Part shown: positions 1-9,475 of the stretch, in pieces
Layout: each line of letters begins with the position of its first letter
Numbering within the stretch: position 1 is the stretch's first letter
DNA from: Labyrinthula sp. Ha
Lineage: Eukaryota; Sar; Bigyra; Labyrinthulida; Labyrinthulaceae
Assembly: GCA_015227615.1 (NCBI GenBank)
Contig: JAALGZ010000007.1
Span: forward strand, 248,001-312,000
Direction of reading: 5' to 3'
DNA: 64,000 nucleotides
The notes under the pieces: model-generated
What the model saw: only the letters and a program-made list of their open reading frames with translations
The model's database searches: none
Told to the model about the DNA's origin: nothing
Program-made: the position numbers and the translations under genes

Positions 1-809
1 TATTCTGAAGATACTCTATACTTTTTTCAATGCTACTCATAGATCACCACTAATTCGTAGACTACTGATGATTCATGTCAATAACTTTATATTTATTTCT
101 AGTAACCAATTGATTTTTCATAATCTATTATATGCTAGGACAAACAACACCCAGCATATCAACTTAAGAAATCATAGTCAAATCATTAGCTAAATTAAAC
201 TTACCGTTTCTCACCTTATTATTATACTAATCGCGTAAGTGATTCTATTTATTTCTCCTTATTTTGAAGCCAAAGTGATTGATCTATTTTCTACTAGGAT
301 TACATGTCTGGTTTATCCTATCCCTTCTAAATTAGCACATGAAGCACCATATGAATCTCAAGTCCCAACCTCTACCTTCAATTCAGTATCTAAGGTGGTA
401 GTAAATATGGGAAAGTTTAGTTATTAGTTTATTAAAACCTTTATTGCTCTTTCTAACTCCAGTCTAAATATGATGCCAGAATTGACTTTCGAGAAATTGG
501 TTTTACATCTTCTTATTTAACCTCGTGTCCACACCTGATGTGCTATGTTGTGTCTCGAGGGAGCAATATGTCTTTTCTCATACTGCAATTAGACTATTGG
601 CTAACTTACGTTACATCAAGTCTGGTTGGCTCACTTTGTTATCATCCATGAACATATGTTTGTTGCATCAGTGATCATTTTCTTCTAGCAGATCTCCAAT
701 TTTCAAATCTAGTACACAGTGTGGTCATGTTAAGAACATACCATGGTAGAATTAGCGACATTATTACTGGATATGTGAGTTTTTTTTTTCTTTTTATTCA
801 GCAGTATTT

Positions 810-1860
810 CTAGAATAAACCGGTTTGAGTTTTTGCAACTAATTTGAAGTCCCAGTAAGATAAGTAGACGGACTCTGCACTTACGTTAAACATTAATATG
901 CGCTGCAAAATGTCCGTTATCTTTTTTATTTGTACTCCAACGGAATTATCGGTAATGTGGTATTTTCTTACAATTGTAACACTGTGCTTCTCCAACTTTT
1001 CGTAAACAATATATTTATTCCCTTCAATCCATTCTGATTTTCTTTGACATAATGTCACGGAATATAATCTGGTTAAGTTTTAATTTATCCAGATCTATAT
1101 TTTGTCATATCCATCTTGCAATGGGATTTCACAACACATGACTTTATATGATAAAATCGCGAAGACTCTTCAAAAGATATAAAGTCGATACGTGAACTTC
1201 TAACTAGTATTTTTTTAAGTGATTTAACTTGAACTTTAGTGAGGGCAAGCATTCCGTAGCTTAACCAAAATACATGAGAGTTTCTTATGTTATCTTTCTT
1301 ACACATTTATGGTATAAAGTACTATCTATTGCAAATAAAAATTTAATTAATAATCTCTTAGTTGGGGTATCATGCTGAGTGATTGCTCGATGCAAATAAT
1401 CTTCCATAGTGCTCAAATTTTTCTGACTCTGCAGCAACTCCAGCTCACTTTGTTGCTTCATGTTGTGAAATCATTCAAAAAAAATTTGCAAACATTTCTA
1501 CATTGCATTTTCGTTTTTACTTGTAAACGGGTTGCCTAGTTCATGTATGTCTCCCACCAATATTGGATTCTGTTCGGACTCATATAATGAAACGTTCTGT
1601 TTTTTCTCTCTTGTCATGGCAGATGCATAGAAAGTGATTAGCAAATTCGAGCAGAGGGTTACTTAACTCCTCTGTTTTAAAATATTGGCAATGATTTTAC
1701 GAAGGTGTCTTTCCTTGACTCTTCGTCTTTCATCAAACCTCGCTTATCAATCTCTTCTTGGCGTTATTTACTGGGACTTGAAGGCCAAGTGGAGTTTCAA
1801 TATTCTCCTCTACAGTGAGCAGATCAGAGGATATGGTCATAAATGGTAAGGTTGTGTCCA
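810..1860 (-). pseudogene. Decayed coding region of unknown origin
   Basis: On the minus strand, short open segments with coding-like composition follow one another in changing frames. Examples are segments reading LLTVEENIETPLGLQVPV, LRKIIANILKQRS, LVGDIHELGNPFTSKNEN and LLQSQKNLSTMEDYLHRAI. They are rich in charged residues and unlike chance AT-rich translation. Several interruptions separate them, so this looks like an old broken gene or element rather than an active one. I recognise no family; a degraded gag-like or host gene is possible. Some frame changes could instead be unrecognised tiny introns. Confidence 0.35.
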
Positions 1861-2460
1861 AGATCCGTACAAACCTAAGTTAATAAAACGAAGTGGCAAT
1901 TACTTTCCTTATACTCGGAACCAAATGTTCGGGGGCAAAATATTTAATTTGTTCTAGGTTTCTTAGCTCTAATGTAAATTCAATTGTGGGAAAAAATGGG
2001 TTAATATTAAATACTTAGCCTAATACCAGTTTTATCTATTTTAGTCTCAAAGCCAACAAAAATCATACCAAATACCGACTAACTCTTAAACCACCGGTGG
2101 TATCCAGTACGAAAAACAGAGGGGGTTGGGTCGAAGTTGGGTAGACGGACTCCCTCTGGAGAATTTTTAACATTGCAAATACTTCAAAGTTTGTGCTCGA
2201 TATTATTAGAAAGACTCGATAGAAACTTAATTTGGTGGGACATTCTTAAGTTTTGAATATCAGGTTCCTGATTTTTCATAAAAGCTTTCATGTATCAGTC
2301 TTCTATGCCCAGATAGCAAAAGGAACTCTGCATATAATTACCAGACTCTAGATGCACCCCTGTCACTACTTGGGTTTTGGGCTGTTTGCAGTCAGCCTCA
2401 GACTTGTACTATTAACTTTAAGATTGTAGAATGGGCGACGATTGGCTGTCAAACAAAGAC

Positions 2461-2590
2461 CATTGACTCTTGCGGATAAACATGTTTAACGAGAGATTTC
2501 TCTCTAGAAGCTCTTGAGAAGAGCTCTCCCGTTATCTCACGAGAAGAATACTTGGTGAAAATCATTATAGAAACCGTTTCGTTTACTCGT
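2461..2590 (-). repeat. Foldback repeat, copy 1 (inverted relative to 9.4 kb copy)
   Basis: The reverse complement of this stretch aligns with 9350-9475: both share a GAGATAAC box, a GAGAGCTCTTCT core and a CTCTCGTTAA arm in the same order. The core (2488-2533) is itself an imperfect palindrome that would form a hairpin. The copies are clearly diverged, so this is an old dispersed element. No coding capacity is seen. Confidence 0.55.
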
Positions 2591-3130
2591 ATTACATACC
2601 TACTTGCGGAGTGTTTTCCAGACAGAAACCTTGATGCAAACTTCGATAAACGACACACAAGATAAAACTAGCCTCTGGAGCCCACGGATAAGGTACAGTT
2701 ACTGTGCTAGGAGTTAGTTGAGCCCATCGTGTCTAATTTAGGTACGAAAGGCGATCAGATTACTAATCTATAAAGTACCATTTGCAAGAAAACAACTATG
2801 TGAATAATTGCAGAGTTTTTTTGACCTATGGTATGCACAGTGGAGAAATCTGTTCGAAATGTAAAAGCAGTTTAGGCAACTAGTCTGAATAGAAAATTTG
2901 TAACAGGCCACGTTTTTTAAGGTAGCTTAAATTAGAATTAATCCCAACATTGAAAACAAGTTTAATATTAAAATATGTCTTCTTACAGTTTAACTGGACA
3001 GTAATATGTAAGATATTTCTTTAAGATTGGAGCTAGCTGAAGTAATCAGTGCATTGACTCTTAAAATTAAAATTAAATATCTGGTCCAAAAGTTGAGAAA
3101 AGTTACATTTAGCTTCTCAGTTGTCGAAAA

Positions 3131-3486
3131 CTATGGAAGTGAGTTCCGCCTCTTTGGAGAAGCCCCTGAAGGAGCTTGCCTAAGTAGAGCACAACATGCA
3201 ATTTCCTTAAATGGTTTAAATCGCTTGGAGTCATAGGTAAAAGGCGACAGAAGAAATGAGGCCATATTGAAGAAGTAGGATTCCTTTGGAAAGTTAATCT
3301 TTTTTTACAATAGTACATTATGCCAGGTATTTCAAGATCCAACTTGAAAGTGCATTAGAGAGATACCGGTGAAATTCAAGATATAACTGAGACGAGCTTT
3401 CCTGCAATGGGTTCATTGAGTCTCGTCCCGTTTATTGTTCTCGAATCTTGATTCATGACACAGCACAAGCATGGGCCATGGCGCAT
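3131..3486 (-). CDS. Putative small two-exon protein, function unknown
   Basis: Two coding-looking blocks lie on the minus strand just upstream of, and divergent from, the four-TM gene. Exon 1 (3388-3486) starts with an ATG and encodes a cysteine-containing segment beginning MRHGPCLCC. Exon 2 (3131-3298) contains NMASFLLSPFTYDSKRFK and ends in a basic tail (PKRRNSLP). I joined them by an 89-nt intron at 3299-3387, GT to AG, phase 0. This is longer than most introns here and the acceptor is weak, so the join is uncertain. The start lies 72 nt from the ATG of the divergent gene, implying a shared promoter. No family recognised. Confidence 0.38.
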
Positions 3487-3558
3487 TACTGCGGATGAAG
3501 AAGTTCCCGATAGAACGAAATCAATAGTTGTGTTGAAAAAGAGTTGCAGCACACAAAA

Positions 3559-4611
3559 ATGATAACTTCCAAAGGATTTTTAAATATATCGCTTTGGATT
3601 TCATCTATTCTCTCAATAGGGTACATTGTCTTCATTTTTTTTGGAACATTTTTGCCGCAGGGCGAAAACAAGAGTTTTGGAACTATCTTAGATAACCCCA
3701 GTTTCATTCAGGTTTTATTCGCACTGAGCGTGGGTTTACCTTTTCTGAACATGATATTCTCGTTTTCTGCGCTTACAATATTGGACATGAAAAAAAACTT
3801 TCTATTATTTTTATATATCCTGTTTACTTCTATGGTTACTCTAGCCTTTGGATTTGTAGTGTTCTTCATACTTCTTTCTTCGCAGTCCTTGATCCAAGGA
3901 AATGAATATAGAATATTTTCAAAGTTTTCGGATGAACTGATTAAATCCTGCAGCTTAAACTCTACAAATGTAACCCCAATGTTCGCCTGCGATCAACGGC
4001 TCATGGATTATTTTGCAGATTACAAGCATTTATTCGACGTTTTTTTGGCGCTGATTCTTCTCGTTGTGTTGACAAATATTATTTCTTGTTTGTTGATGCT
4101 TCTTTACAGAAATGCCCAAGCAAATGGAGAGTTTACTGAGTTTGCCCTATGGAGAACAACAATGAGACGCGAAGGTAATGGAACTCAAGGATTTAGTAAG
4201 AGAGACTTGACTAGAAGAAATAACCTCACCTCCAATGTTTTCAAAGCTATGCCATCAACTCATGATGTTAGAATTTCAGTAGGTGTTAGGAGACAATTTC
4301 AGAAGTTGAAGGAATTTTCACGATCAAACATTTTTACAAGTAGACTAAGTGGAAGGAGCAGTGTTTCCTCTCGGAAGTTTAAGACTGATAAAAACTTGTT
4401 GAAAATGAAATTAAAAGCCATGCACGAACTGGAAAACTTGAATGATGGGGATGAAGACAAACGATATAGGCCAAATAGTGAGGTGGGGCCAAGGTTTACA
4501 GAACCTTTACCCGTGGCATCTCAAAACCCGATGCATCTATTATCTGGAAATTCTCCGGAATTTGCTGCTAGAAAAGTGAGATATTTGGAAGGGAAGGAGC
4601 CTGACTTCTAA
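3559..4611 (+). CDS. Four-transmembrane protein, unknown family
   Basis: This single-exon ORF encodes about 350 aa from the ATG at 3559. Hydrophobic helices lie near residues 8-32, 50-73, 80-107 and 155-185. A loop of about 45 residues sits between TM3 and TM4 and carries two cysteines (KSCSLN, FACDQ) and an NST glycosylation-like site. The layout resembles tetraspanin or claudin-like topology, but there is no CCG signature, so no family is assigned. The C-terminal 160 residues are hydrophilic, basic and serine-rich, probably a cytosolic tail open to phosphorylation. It heads a same-strand row with the next genes. Confidence 0.85.
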   Translation: MITSKGFLNISLWISSILSIGYIVFIFFGTFLPQGENKSFGTILDNPSFIQVLFALSVGLPFLNMIFSFSALTILDMKKNFLLFLYILFTSMVTLAFGFVVFFILLSSQSLIQGNEYRIFSKFSDELIKSCSLNSTNVTPMFACDQRLMDYFADYKHLFDVFLALILLVVLTNIISCLLMLLYRNAQANGEFTEFALWRTTMRREGNGTQGFSKRDLTRRNNLTSNVFKAMPSTHDVRISVGVRRQFQKLKEFSRSNIFTSRLSGRSSVSSRKFKTDKNLLKMKLKAMHELENLNDGDEDKRYRPNSEVGPRFTEPLPVASQNPMHLLSGNSPEFAARKVRYLEGKEPDF

Positions 4612-4814
4612 GTTCTTCGAGAAACAGATCTTGACAACCTGTTATAGTAAATGCAGGCTCTTCTCGGGGCTCTAATATTTCTTGACTTATGAGTACTTAC
4701 TATGTAATGAAGATTAATTAATGAAAAAATTAAAGACCTCTAATAAATTTGCTTTCAAATTCTAGTTACTGATATTTAGCGTTTCATTTCTACCTCCTGT
4801 TTTTCTTAGAGTCT

Positions 4815-4925
4815 ATGGGCAGCATAAGGTTTGATCTTTTACCTGCAAACTACGGTGACGCATGTGCTATGACAGAACCGGTAGCTATGTCTCTTCTGGA
4901 CACGCTCAGCAACCAAAGAAGCTGA
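4815..4925 (+). CDS. Tiny ORF between membrane gene and next gene, possibly spliced
   Basis: A 36-codon ORF starts with ATG just after an acceptor-like pyrimidine tract (TTTTTCTTAG) and encodes a coding-looking segment containing RFDLLPANYGDACAM. That stretch recalls the start of metallo-beta-lactamase-fold proteins, but it is far too short to say. A GT...AG segment of 29 nt (4872-4900) inside it would, if spliced, extend the reading to a lysine-rich tail. It may be a small gene or an exon of something undetected. Confidence 0.28.
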   Translation: MGSIRFDLLPANYGDACAMTEPVAMSLLDTLSNQRS

Positions 4926-5011
4926 AAAACTTGAAATATATACTGCCTTGATTTAGCCCGCTTGTTACACAGCCATTGTCACTTTATAACCGAGAAACAA
5001 TAGAATTGAAA

Positions 5012-5369
5012 ATGGCAAGCTACAGGGTGCGTTCTTTTGCTCGTGTTGCAACCAGGGCTTCAACCGCCTCAAGAGGTACAACAAGAGAATTCGCAAAGTT
5101 AAATGTAAAGAGCACCAAGACATTCTTTTCCAGCACCTTTGCAACACCTGACTCGTGCAAGGTGAACTCTCGAATGGCATCTGCATTTGCATCAGCTATT
5201 CAAGAAGCTCAAAGATGCCAAATGCGAACGGCAGCAAAGACACCTCTGAACTTATGCGATGTAAGTTCACTAGTCGACTCTCAAGGTTTGGATGATGAAA
5301 TAACGTAACGTATTATTCTAGCTTTAATAAATATTTAGGGAGGATGACGAAGAAGAGAGAAAGATGTGA
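5012..5369 (+). CDS. Small basic protein, two exons, possibly organelle-targeted
   Basis: Translation from ATG 5012 gives a serine-, arginine- and threonine-rich N-terminus (MASYRVRSFARVATRAST), typical of a mitochondrial or plastid presequence. Exon 1 runs 5012-5304. A 34-nt GT...AG intron (5305-5338) leads to a short exon (5339-5369) encoding an acidic tail, TEDDEEERKM. The spliced product is 107 aa; without splicing the frame stops at the intron start. The intron size matches the neighbours' introns, which supports the join. It ends 77 nt before the Ppx/GppA start on the same strand. Function unknown. Confidence 0.55.
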
Positions 5370-5446
5370 CAGAAGCTGCCAGGAAATTTCCTGGCCCAAA
5401 ATAGTTATCGGTTTAAAACTTAACAAAAAATAAACGCCCTTTTCTT

Positions 5447-6403
5447 ATGTCAACAAAAAAGTATGCTGTGTTCGATATTGGTAGCGGTCAAGCGAAGTTT
5501 GCGGTTTTTAAAGTTTGTGAAGGAAATTATGAGCAAATTTATGCCCGACAGGAACCAACTCATTTGTCAGACGATCTTCTTTCGTCCCCGGATAACATAA
5601 TTTCTAAGCCCGCTCTAGAAAATTGTAGAAAACATTTGGAGGACTTTACAAGGCAAGCTAATGATGAATACAATGTGGAAGGGTCTTATGCCTTTGGTAC
5701 TGAGGTATTCCGAAGAGCTGCGAACGGACTGCAGTTTCTTGAACAAATACGATCTGAGCTTGGATTAGACATCAAGCTATTGTCACAAGATGTGGAAGCT
5801 AAGGTTGGGTTTTTCACGGTGCTAGTTCTTTCAAATGAACTAGACTCTAAAGATATTGTTTCGTGGGATACAGGTGGTGGCAGTTTTCAGCTCACAGCCA
5901 AAGAAAACAACTTCCTTGTCAAGCTAGGATTGGCGCCAGTTGTTAAATTGCTCGCAGATAAAAAGAAGCAAAGCTCAAGACAGGTTCAACCAGTCAGTCA
6001 AGAAGAATTCAAAGAGGTCATGGATGAAGTAAAACAATTCATATCCGAAATTTCTGGTTTTGAGGGATTTAAGAACACTCTTAGCGACAAGAAATCAGTA
6101 GTGGCTATGGGAGGAGTAACCAATGCCTTTGCAGTGGTAATACATCTTTTTAAAAGTATACTAAATAAGAAGGTAAACACCGTCAATGTTACTATGCTGG
6201 AAGAGCTTATGATAAGAGTATATGGGCAAGATACGAGTTTCTTTGAAGCGAGGGACACGAAAGAACCTTACTGGGCTGTGCCGAAGCTCTGCCTAATATA
6301 CTCGGTTATGAAAGTTTTTGATATACCAACTGTTCAGTTCATCCCAACAACAGGTGGCTGTGCTGGATATTTATATATGGCTCTTAACCAACTGCTACCT
6401 TAA
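5447..6403 (+). CDS. Ppx/GppA-family exopolyphosphatase-like protein
   Basis: The 318-aa product has the ASKHA fold signatures of exopolyphosphatase/guanosine pentaphosphatase enzymes: an N-terminal phosphate-1 motif VFDIGSGQAKFAVFK (residues 8-22), a phosphate-2 motif DTGGGSFQL (about 145-153), and a glycine-rich adenosine-type motif AMGGVTNAF (about 220). The family hydrolyses polyphosphate or pppGpp; fungal members include the Rtg2 regulators. Its length fits the short, single-module bacterial PPX type, without the C-terminal HD domain of E. coli PPX. No signal peptide is visible. It is a single exon, tail to tail with the 7TM gene (23 nt between stops). A bacterial origin by transfer is possible but untested. 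Confidence 0.85.
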   Translation: MSTKKYAVFDIGSGQAKFAVFKVCEGNYEQIYARQEPTHLSDDLLSSPDNIISKPALENCRKHLEDFTRQANDEYNVEGSYAFGTEVFRRAANGLQFLEQIRSELGLDIKLLSQDVEAKVGFFTVLVLSNELDSKDIVSWDTGGGSFQLTAKENNFLVKLGLAPVVKLLADKKKQSSRQVQPVSQEEFKEVMDEVKQFISEISGFEGFKNTLSDKKSVVAMGGVTNAFAVVIHLFKSILNKKVNTVNVTMLEELMIRVYGQDTSFFEARDTKEPYWAVPKLCLIYSVMKVFDIPTVQFIPTTGGCAGYLYMALNQLLP

Positions 6404-6426
6404 GACACTAATTCATAGACGCATAA

Positions 6427-7479
6427 CTAAACAGACCCATTAATGACACGTTGATCCTCATCAGTATACTCTTCATGGGTATGTTTAAAAGATTCCTCAG
6501 GAGCATGTTTCTTTGTGGACGGTTTTATAATTTTAGCAATTCTATCTTCCTGGTACTTGACCAATACTCCAAGAGTCATCAACCCACTGGAGAGAATAAG
6601 TAATGGTAAGAAATATTTCCACAAGAGCAGGAACTGACGCGAAACAATAGCTGAGCCGTAACAAAAAACACACAATGCATTGAAAGAAACTACAAAAACA
6701 CGGACTTGATTCAAAGTCTTTATTTTTCTCTTAGCCAGTTCTGTATACTTATCTGTGCCTCTGGCTGACTCAAGATCAGACACCATTTGGTTTATTAGTA
6801 AGGTACAGGCAATAATTGCATAAAGAGCACGAGCGAGTTGCAAACAAGCTGCTGTGTAAAACAAACCTTGTGCTTGATGAGTGTTTTTAGCAAAAACTAA
6901 ACAAGCAAGAAATATTGCTGAAAGAAAATCTAAGCCACAAAAAACACACTGGGCCAACTTAATTTTTTGAATCATTACTTCTGTGGTAACCGAGAACTTA
7001 ATCATTTTTTTTTGGAAGTATAAATACTTGTTGAAAAAAACAAGGCTGGCCATATTCGCTGAAAAGATTCCAAAAGAGAAAATCAGAGTAACATTTCCGG
7101 TTTCACCAAAATTATTATTAATGGGGTCCATCACTCTGACCGTAGATCCAGCAATGTATAGTATAATTGCTGTGAGTAGGAATGAAAGACGCTTAACATG
7201 CTGCCACCTACGAATGAAAGCTATGTGCGCTAGAAAGGTAAATGTGGCAAGGATGGTTATAGTTCCATAAAAACCTTTGATGAGAATGAAATTCGTGTCA
7301 CAAGGTAACTCTCCTAGATCAGAATCAGAGGCACCAGCTCTTGCATCAAAGAAAAAAGCAAACTCTGTAGATTGCCTCCAGTTTTCCTCACATACACAAA
7401 CTGCATTAACGCAGTCTCCAAAACTTCCACAGGTTGACCCAAAGCCTAGTTCCCCTAAAGCACACTCTTTCTCTACCAT
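6427..7479 (-). CDS. EGF-like N-terminus plus seven-transmembrane protein (paralogue 1)
   Basis: A 350-aa single-exon protein. Residues 5-40 carry a cysteine-rich EGF-like motif (TCGSFGDCVNAVCVCEENW) followed by QSTEF and a conserved LPCDT. Seven hydrophobic helices follow, near residues 65-90, 100-120, 128-155, 175-195, 203-232, 250-272 and 280-310. The tail is short, charged and histidine-rich. With an extracellular N-terminus the layout is receptor-like, but no GPCR class motif is recognised. A paralogue at 25372-26436 shares the whole architecture, including the WKYFLP box in TM7. It converges on the Ppx/GppA gene, with 23 nt between stops. Ligand and role unknown. Confidence 0.85.
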   Translation of the reverse strand: MVEKECALGELGFGSTCGSFGDCVNAVCVCEENWRQSTEFAFFFDARAGASDSDLGELPCDTNFILIKGFYGTITILATFTFLAHIAFIRRWQHVKRLSFLLTAIILYIAGSTVRVMDPINNNFGETGNVTLIFSFGIFSANMASLVFFNKYLYFQKKMIKFSVTTEVMIQKIKLAQCVFCGLDFLSAIFLACLVFAKNTHQAQGLFYTAACLQLARALYAIIACTLLINQMVSDLESARGTDKYTELAKRKIKTLNQVRVFVVSFNALCVFCYGSAIVSRQFLLLWKYFLPLLILSSGLMTLGVLVKYQEDRIAKIIKPSTKKHAPEESFKHTHEEYTDEDQRVINGSV

Positions 7480-8740
7480 AGTTTTCTCAGGTTCTAATAT
7501 ACAGTTTCTCCACGCAGTATTTTAGTAAAACTTTGAGTGGAAGTAGTCCTTGTTTCCAGGTTGTCAGGGTTCAATAACCAGTTCCGATTGTTCCAGTCAG
7601 ATTCGTAGAATAGAATTTGGTGTGGAGTTGATAGATTTGCGTCAGCTTTCTATTTTCTGACATTCTTATCCTGTGACAATTCCGGTAAGTGAAACAATCT
7701 AGAGAACCGTTGAAATTGATTGCTTTTCAAATGAGAAATTTTAACAAGACTCTATTTGACGTAACTATTTGGTCAAGGCTCCATTGCCATCTTCCTAAGC
7801 TTTCATACCAAGTTACAGAAACAAATTATATCTTGCAACAATTAAAAAACTTAAAGCTAATGTAAAAGGTACAATCTTTAATCACAAGCTTCATTAAACA
7901 TGAAGAAACTAAACCTATGCTAATTACCAAAGTCATAACCAAGAAGTGAATATAACTCTTAGGATGCTTCATCTAAACCCATTTGTTTTTTCTGACCCCA
8001 GCAGCAGCAATTACATATCAACTTTATTGACTACAGAGGTAAAGAATATTTTCCAAAAATTACTTTAGTTATTTATCGGTTTCAGAAAAGGAAAAAGTAA
8101 GCGTTTCTTTTAGAGAGGATAAGAGTTAATAACCAATGAAGTTAAGTGCCACTTCAAGTTAAATACTAATAAAATTGTGGTTTAGAGAGGATGATAAACT
8201 ATACATGTACTTTGTATACTTCTCATTCGAAGCACCGTTTCTATCTTACCCTCGTAAATCAAAGCTCGTAGCAGATTCTCTCCAGAGATACCTATCACTT
8301 AACACCATAGGTATAGTTCAAAAAATTAGCTACTGTACTCGCCATCTATCCTATTATATCGGCAAAAGAAATCCATCTAAAATTATTATATACTATGAAT
8401 TCTGTTTTGGGTTAGTGCTACTCGCGTTGACAATCATATTGAACTCTTGGTCGGGTATTGGATTCAATGGGATGAAATATTGAGATAGAACTTCTTGTTT
8501 ATGCTTGGGAGATATTGGTCAAAGAATTAAATCTTCCAAAGACAGCTACCGATACCACTTATGTGCTGTTCCAAACTCTATGTTTTACTATAGTTCTGTT
8601 CAAATTTCTAGTGAATGTAATATTACGATTTGAGTTCCCACAGATAGATGGTTTATGGACACTTCCGAGTTCCTACACTGTTTGCTAAGAAATTGCTTGC
8701 TTCATTCGACACCAGACGCCAATTATATAAGCAATTCATT

Positions 8741-8790
8741 AGATATGATATCAGGGGAATAGATATGATAACTGCGGAATAGATATTGTA
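8741..8790. repeat. Tandem repeat, 20-bp unit, about 2.5 copies
   Basis: Two full units beginning AGATATGATA and ending GGAAT lie head to tail, followed by a partial third unit (AGATATTGTA). The units differ at a few positions. Confidence 0.75.
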
Positions 8791-8885
8791 AGATTTAACT
8801 TGGTTTTACCTTACCTCGACAGGGGCAAACATGGGCTATATAAAAAGAACTAAGATTCTTTTGACCAGCTAATCTAGAGAAAGAT

Positions 8886-9023
8886 TTTTTTAATAGAAGA
8901 ACTAGTATATGCAACAAACACACCAAATACATACCAAAAGTGCAGAAGTTAAGGTTTTTTAATAGAAGAACTAGTATATGCAACAAACACACCAAATACA
9001 TACCAAAAGTGCAGAAGTTAAGG
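8886..9023. repeat. Perfect 69-bp tandem duplication
   Basis: The unit starting TTTTTTAATAGAAGAACTAG is present twice in immediate succession with no visible mismatch, apart from one extra T before the first copy. The unit ends in AGTTAAGG, and a GTAAG duplication follows. Lack of divergence in neutral sequence implies a recent event. Confidence 0.9.
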
Positions 9024-9349
9024 TAAGGTAAGAGATGAAAGCGTGTTAATACGAGTATTAAGCTATCCACGTTTGGTACAGAAGGACTGAAAGATGCATA
9101 TCCCATGATTGAGACTCCTTGTCTTATGATCCTGTAGTCACTAGAGTTAATCAAATTAGACAGAAACAGCAATAGTGAGGGGGAATTGGTGGTAATATAG
9201 AAACCAAATATAGAAAAACACATATGGAAATAAAAAAGGGGAATAGTCATCTCCAGCTATGAATTAAAATAACTACTGTAAGAAATGAATAAGAAGGTTC
9301 GTTGACTGCACCAGTTATCCTAGACTCCATCTAGGCGTGTATACCGAGA

Positions 9350-9475
9350 TAACAAAAGTTTCTCGAGAAGGATTTTACCAAAATATTTGGATTACGAGAT
9401 AACGAGAGAGCTCTTCTGGTGAAGCTCTCGTTAAGACTCTCTGGTTAAACACGCCTACTCTGAAGTTTATTATCG
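9350..9475 (+). repeat. Foldback repeat, copy 2
   Basis: This is the inverted, diverged counterpart of 2461-2590. The core at 9401-9432 pairs AACGAGAG with CTCTCGTT around a short loop. Shared boxes are GAGATAACGAGAGAGCTCTT and GTTAAACA. It is probably an old MITE-like or foldback element. Confidence 0.55.

Larger units (their letters stand above)
1..3130. other. AT-rich gene-poor stretch at left edge
   Basis: No intact gene is visible here. The stretch holds a decayed coding patch on the minus strand (about 810-1860) and one copy of a foldback repeat (about 2461-2590), both listed separately. The remainder is AT-rich sequence with stops in all frames and no recognisable RNA gene. Confidence 0.6.
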
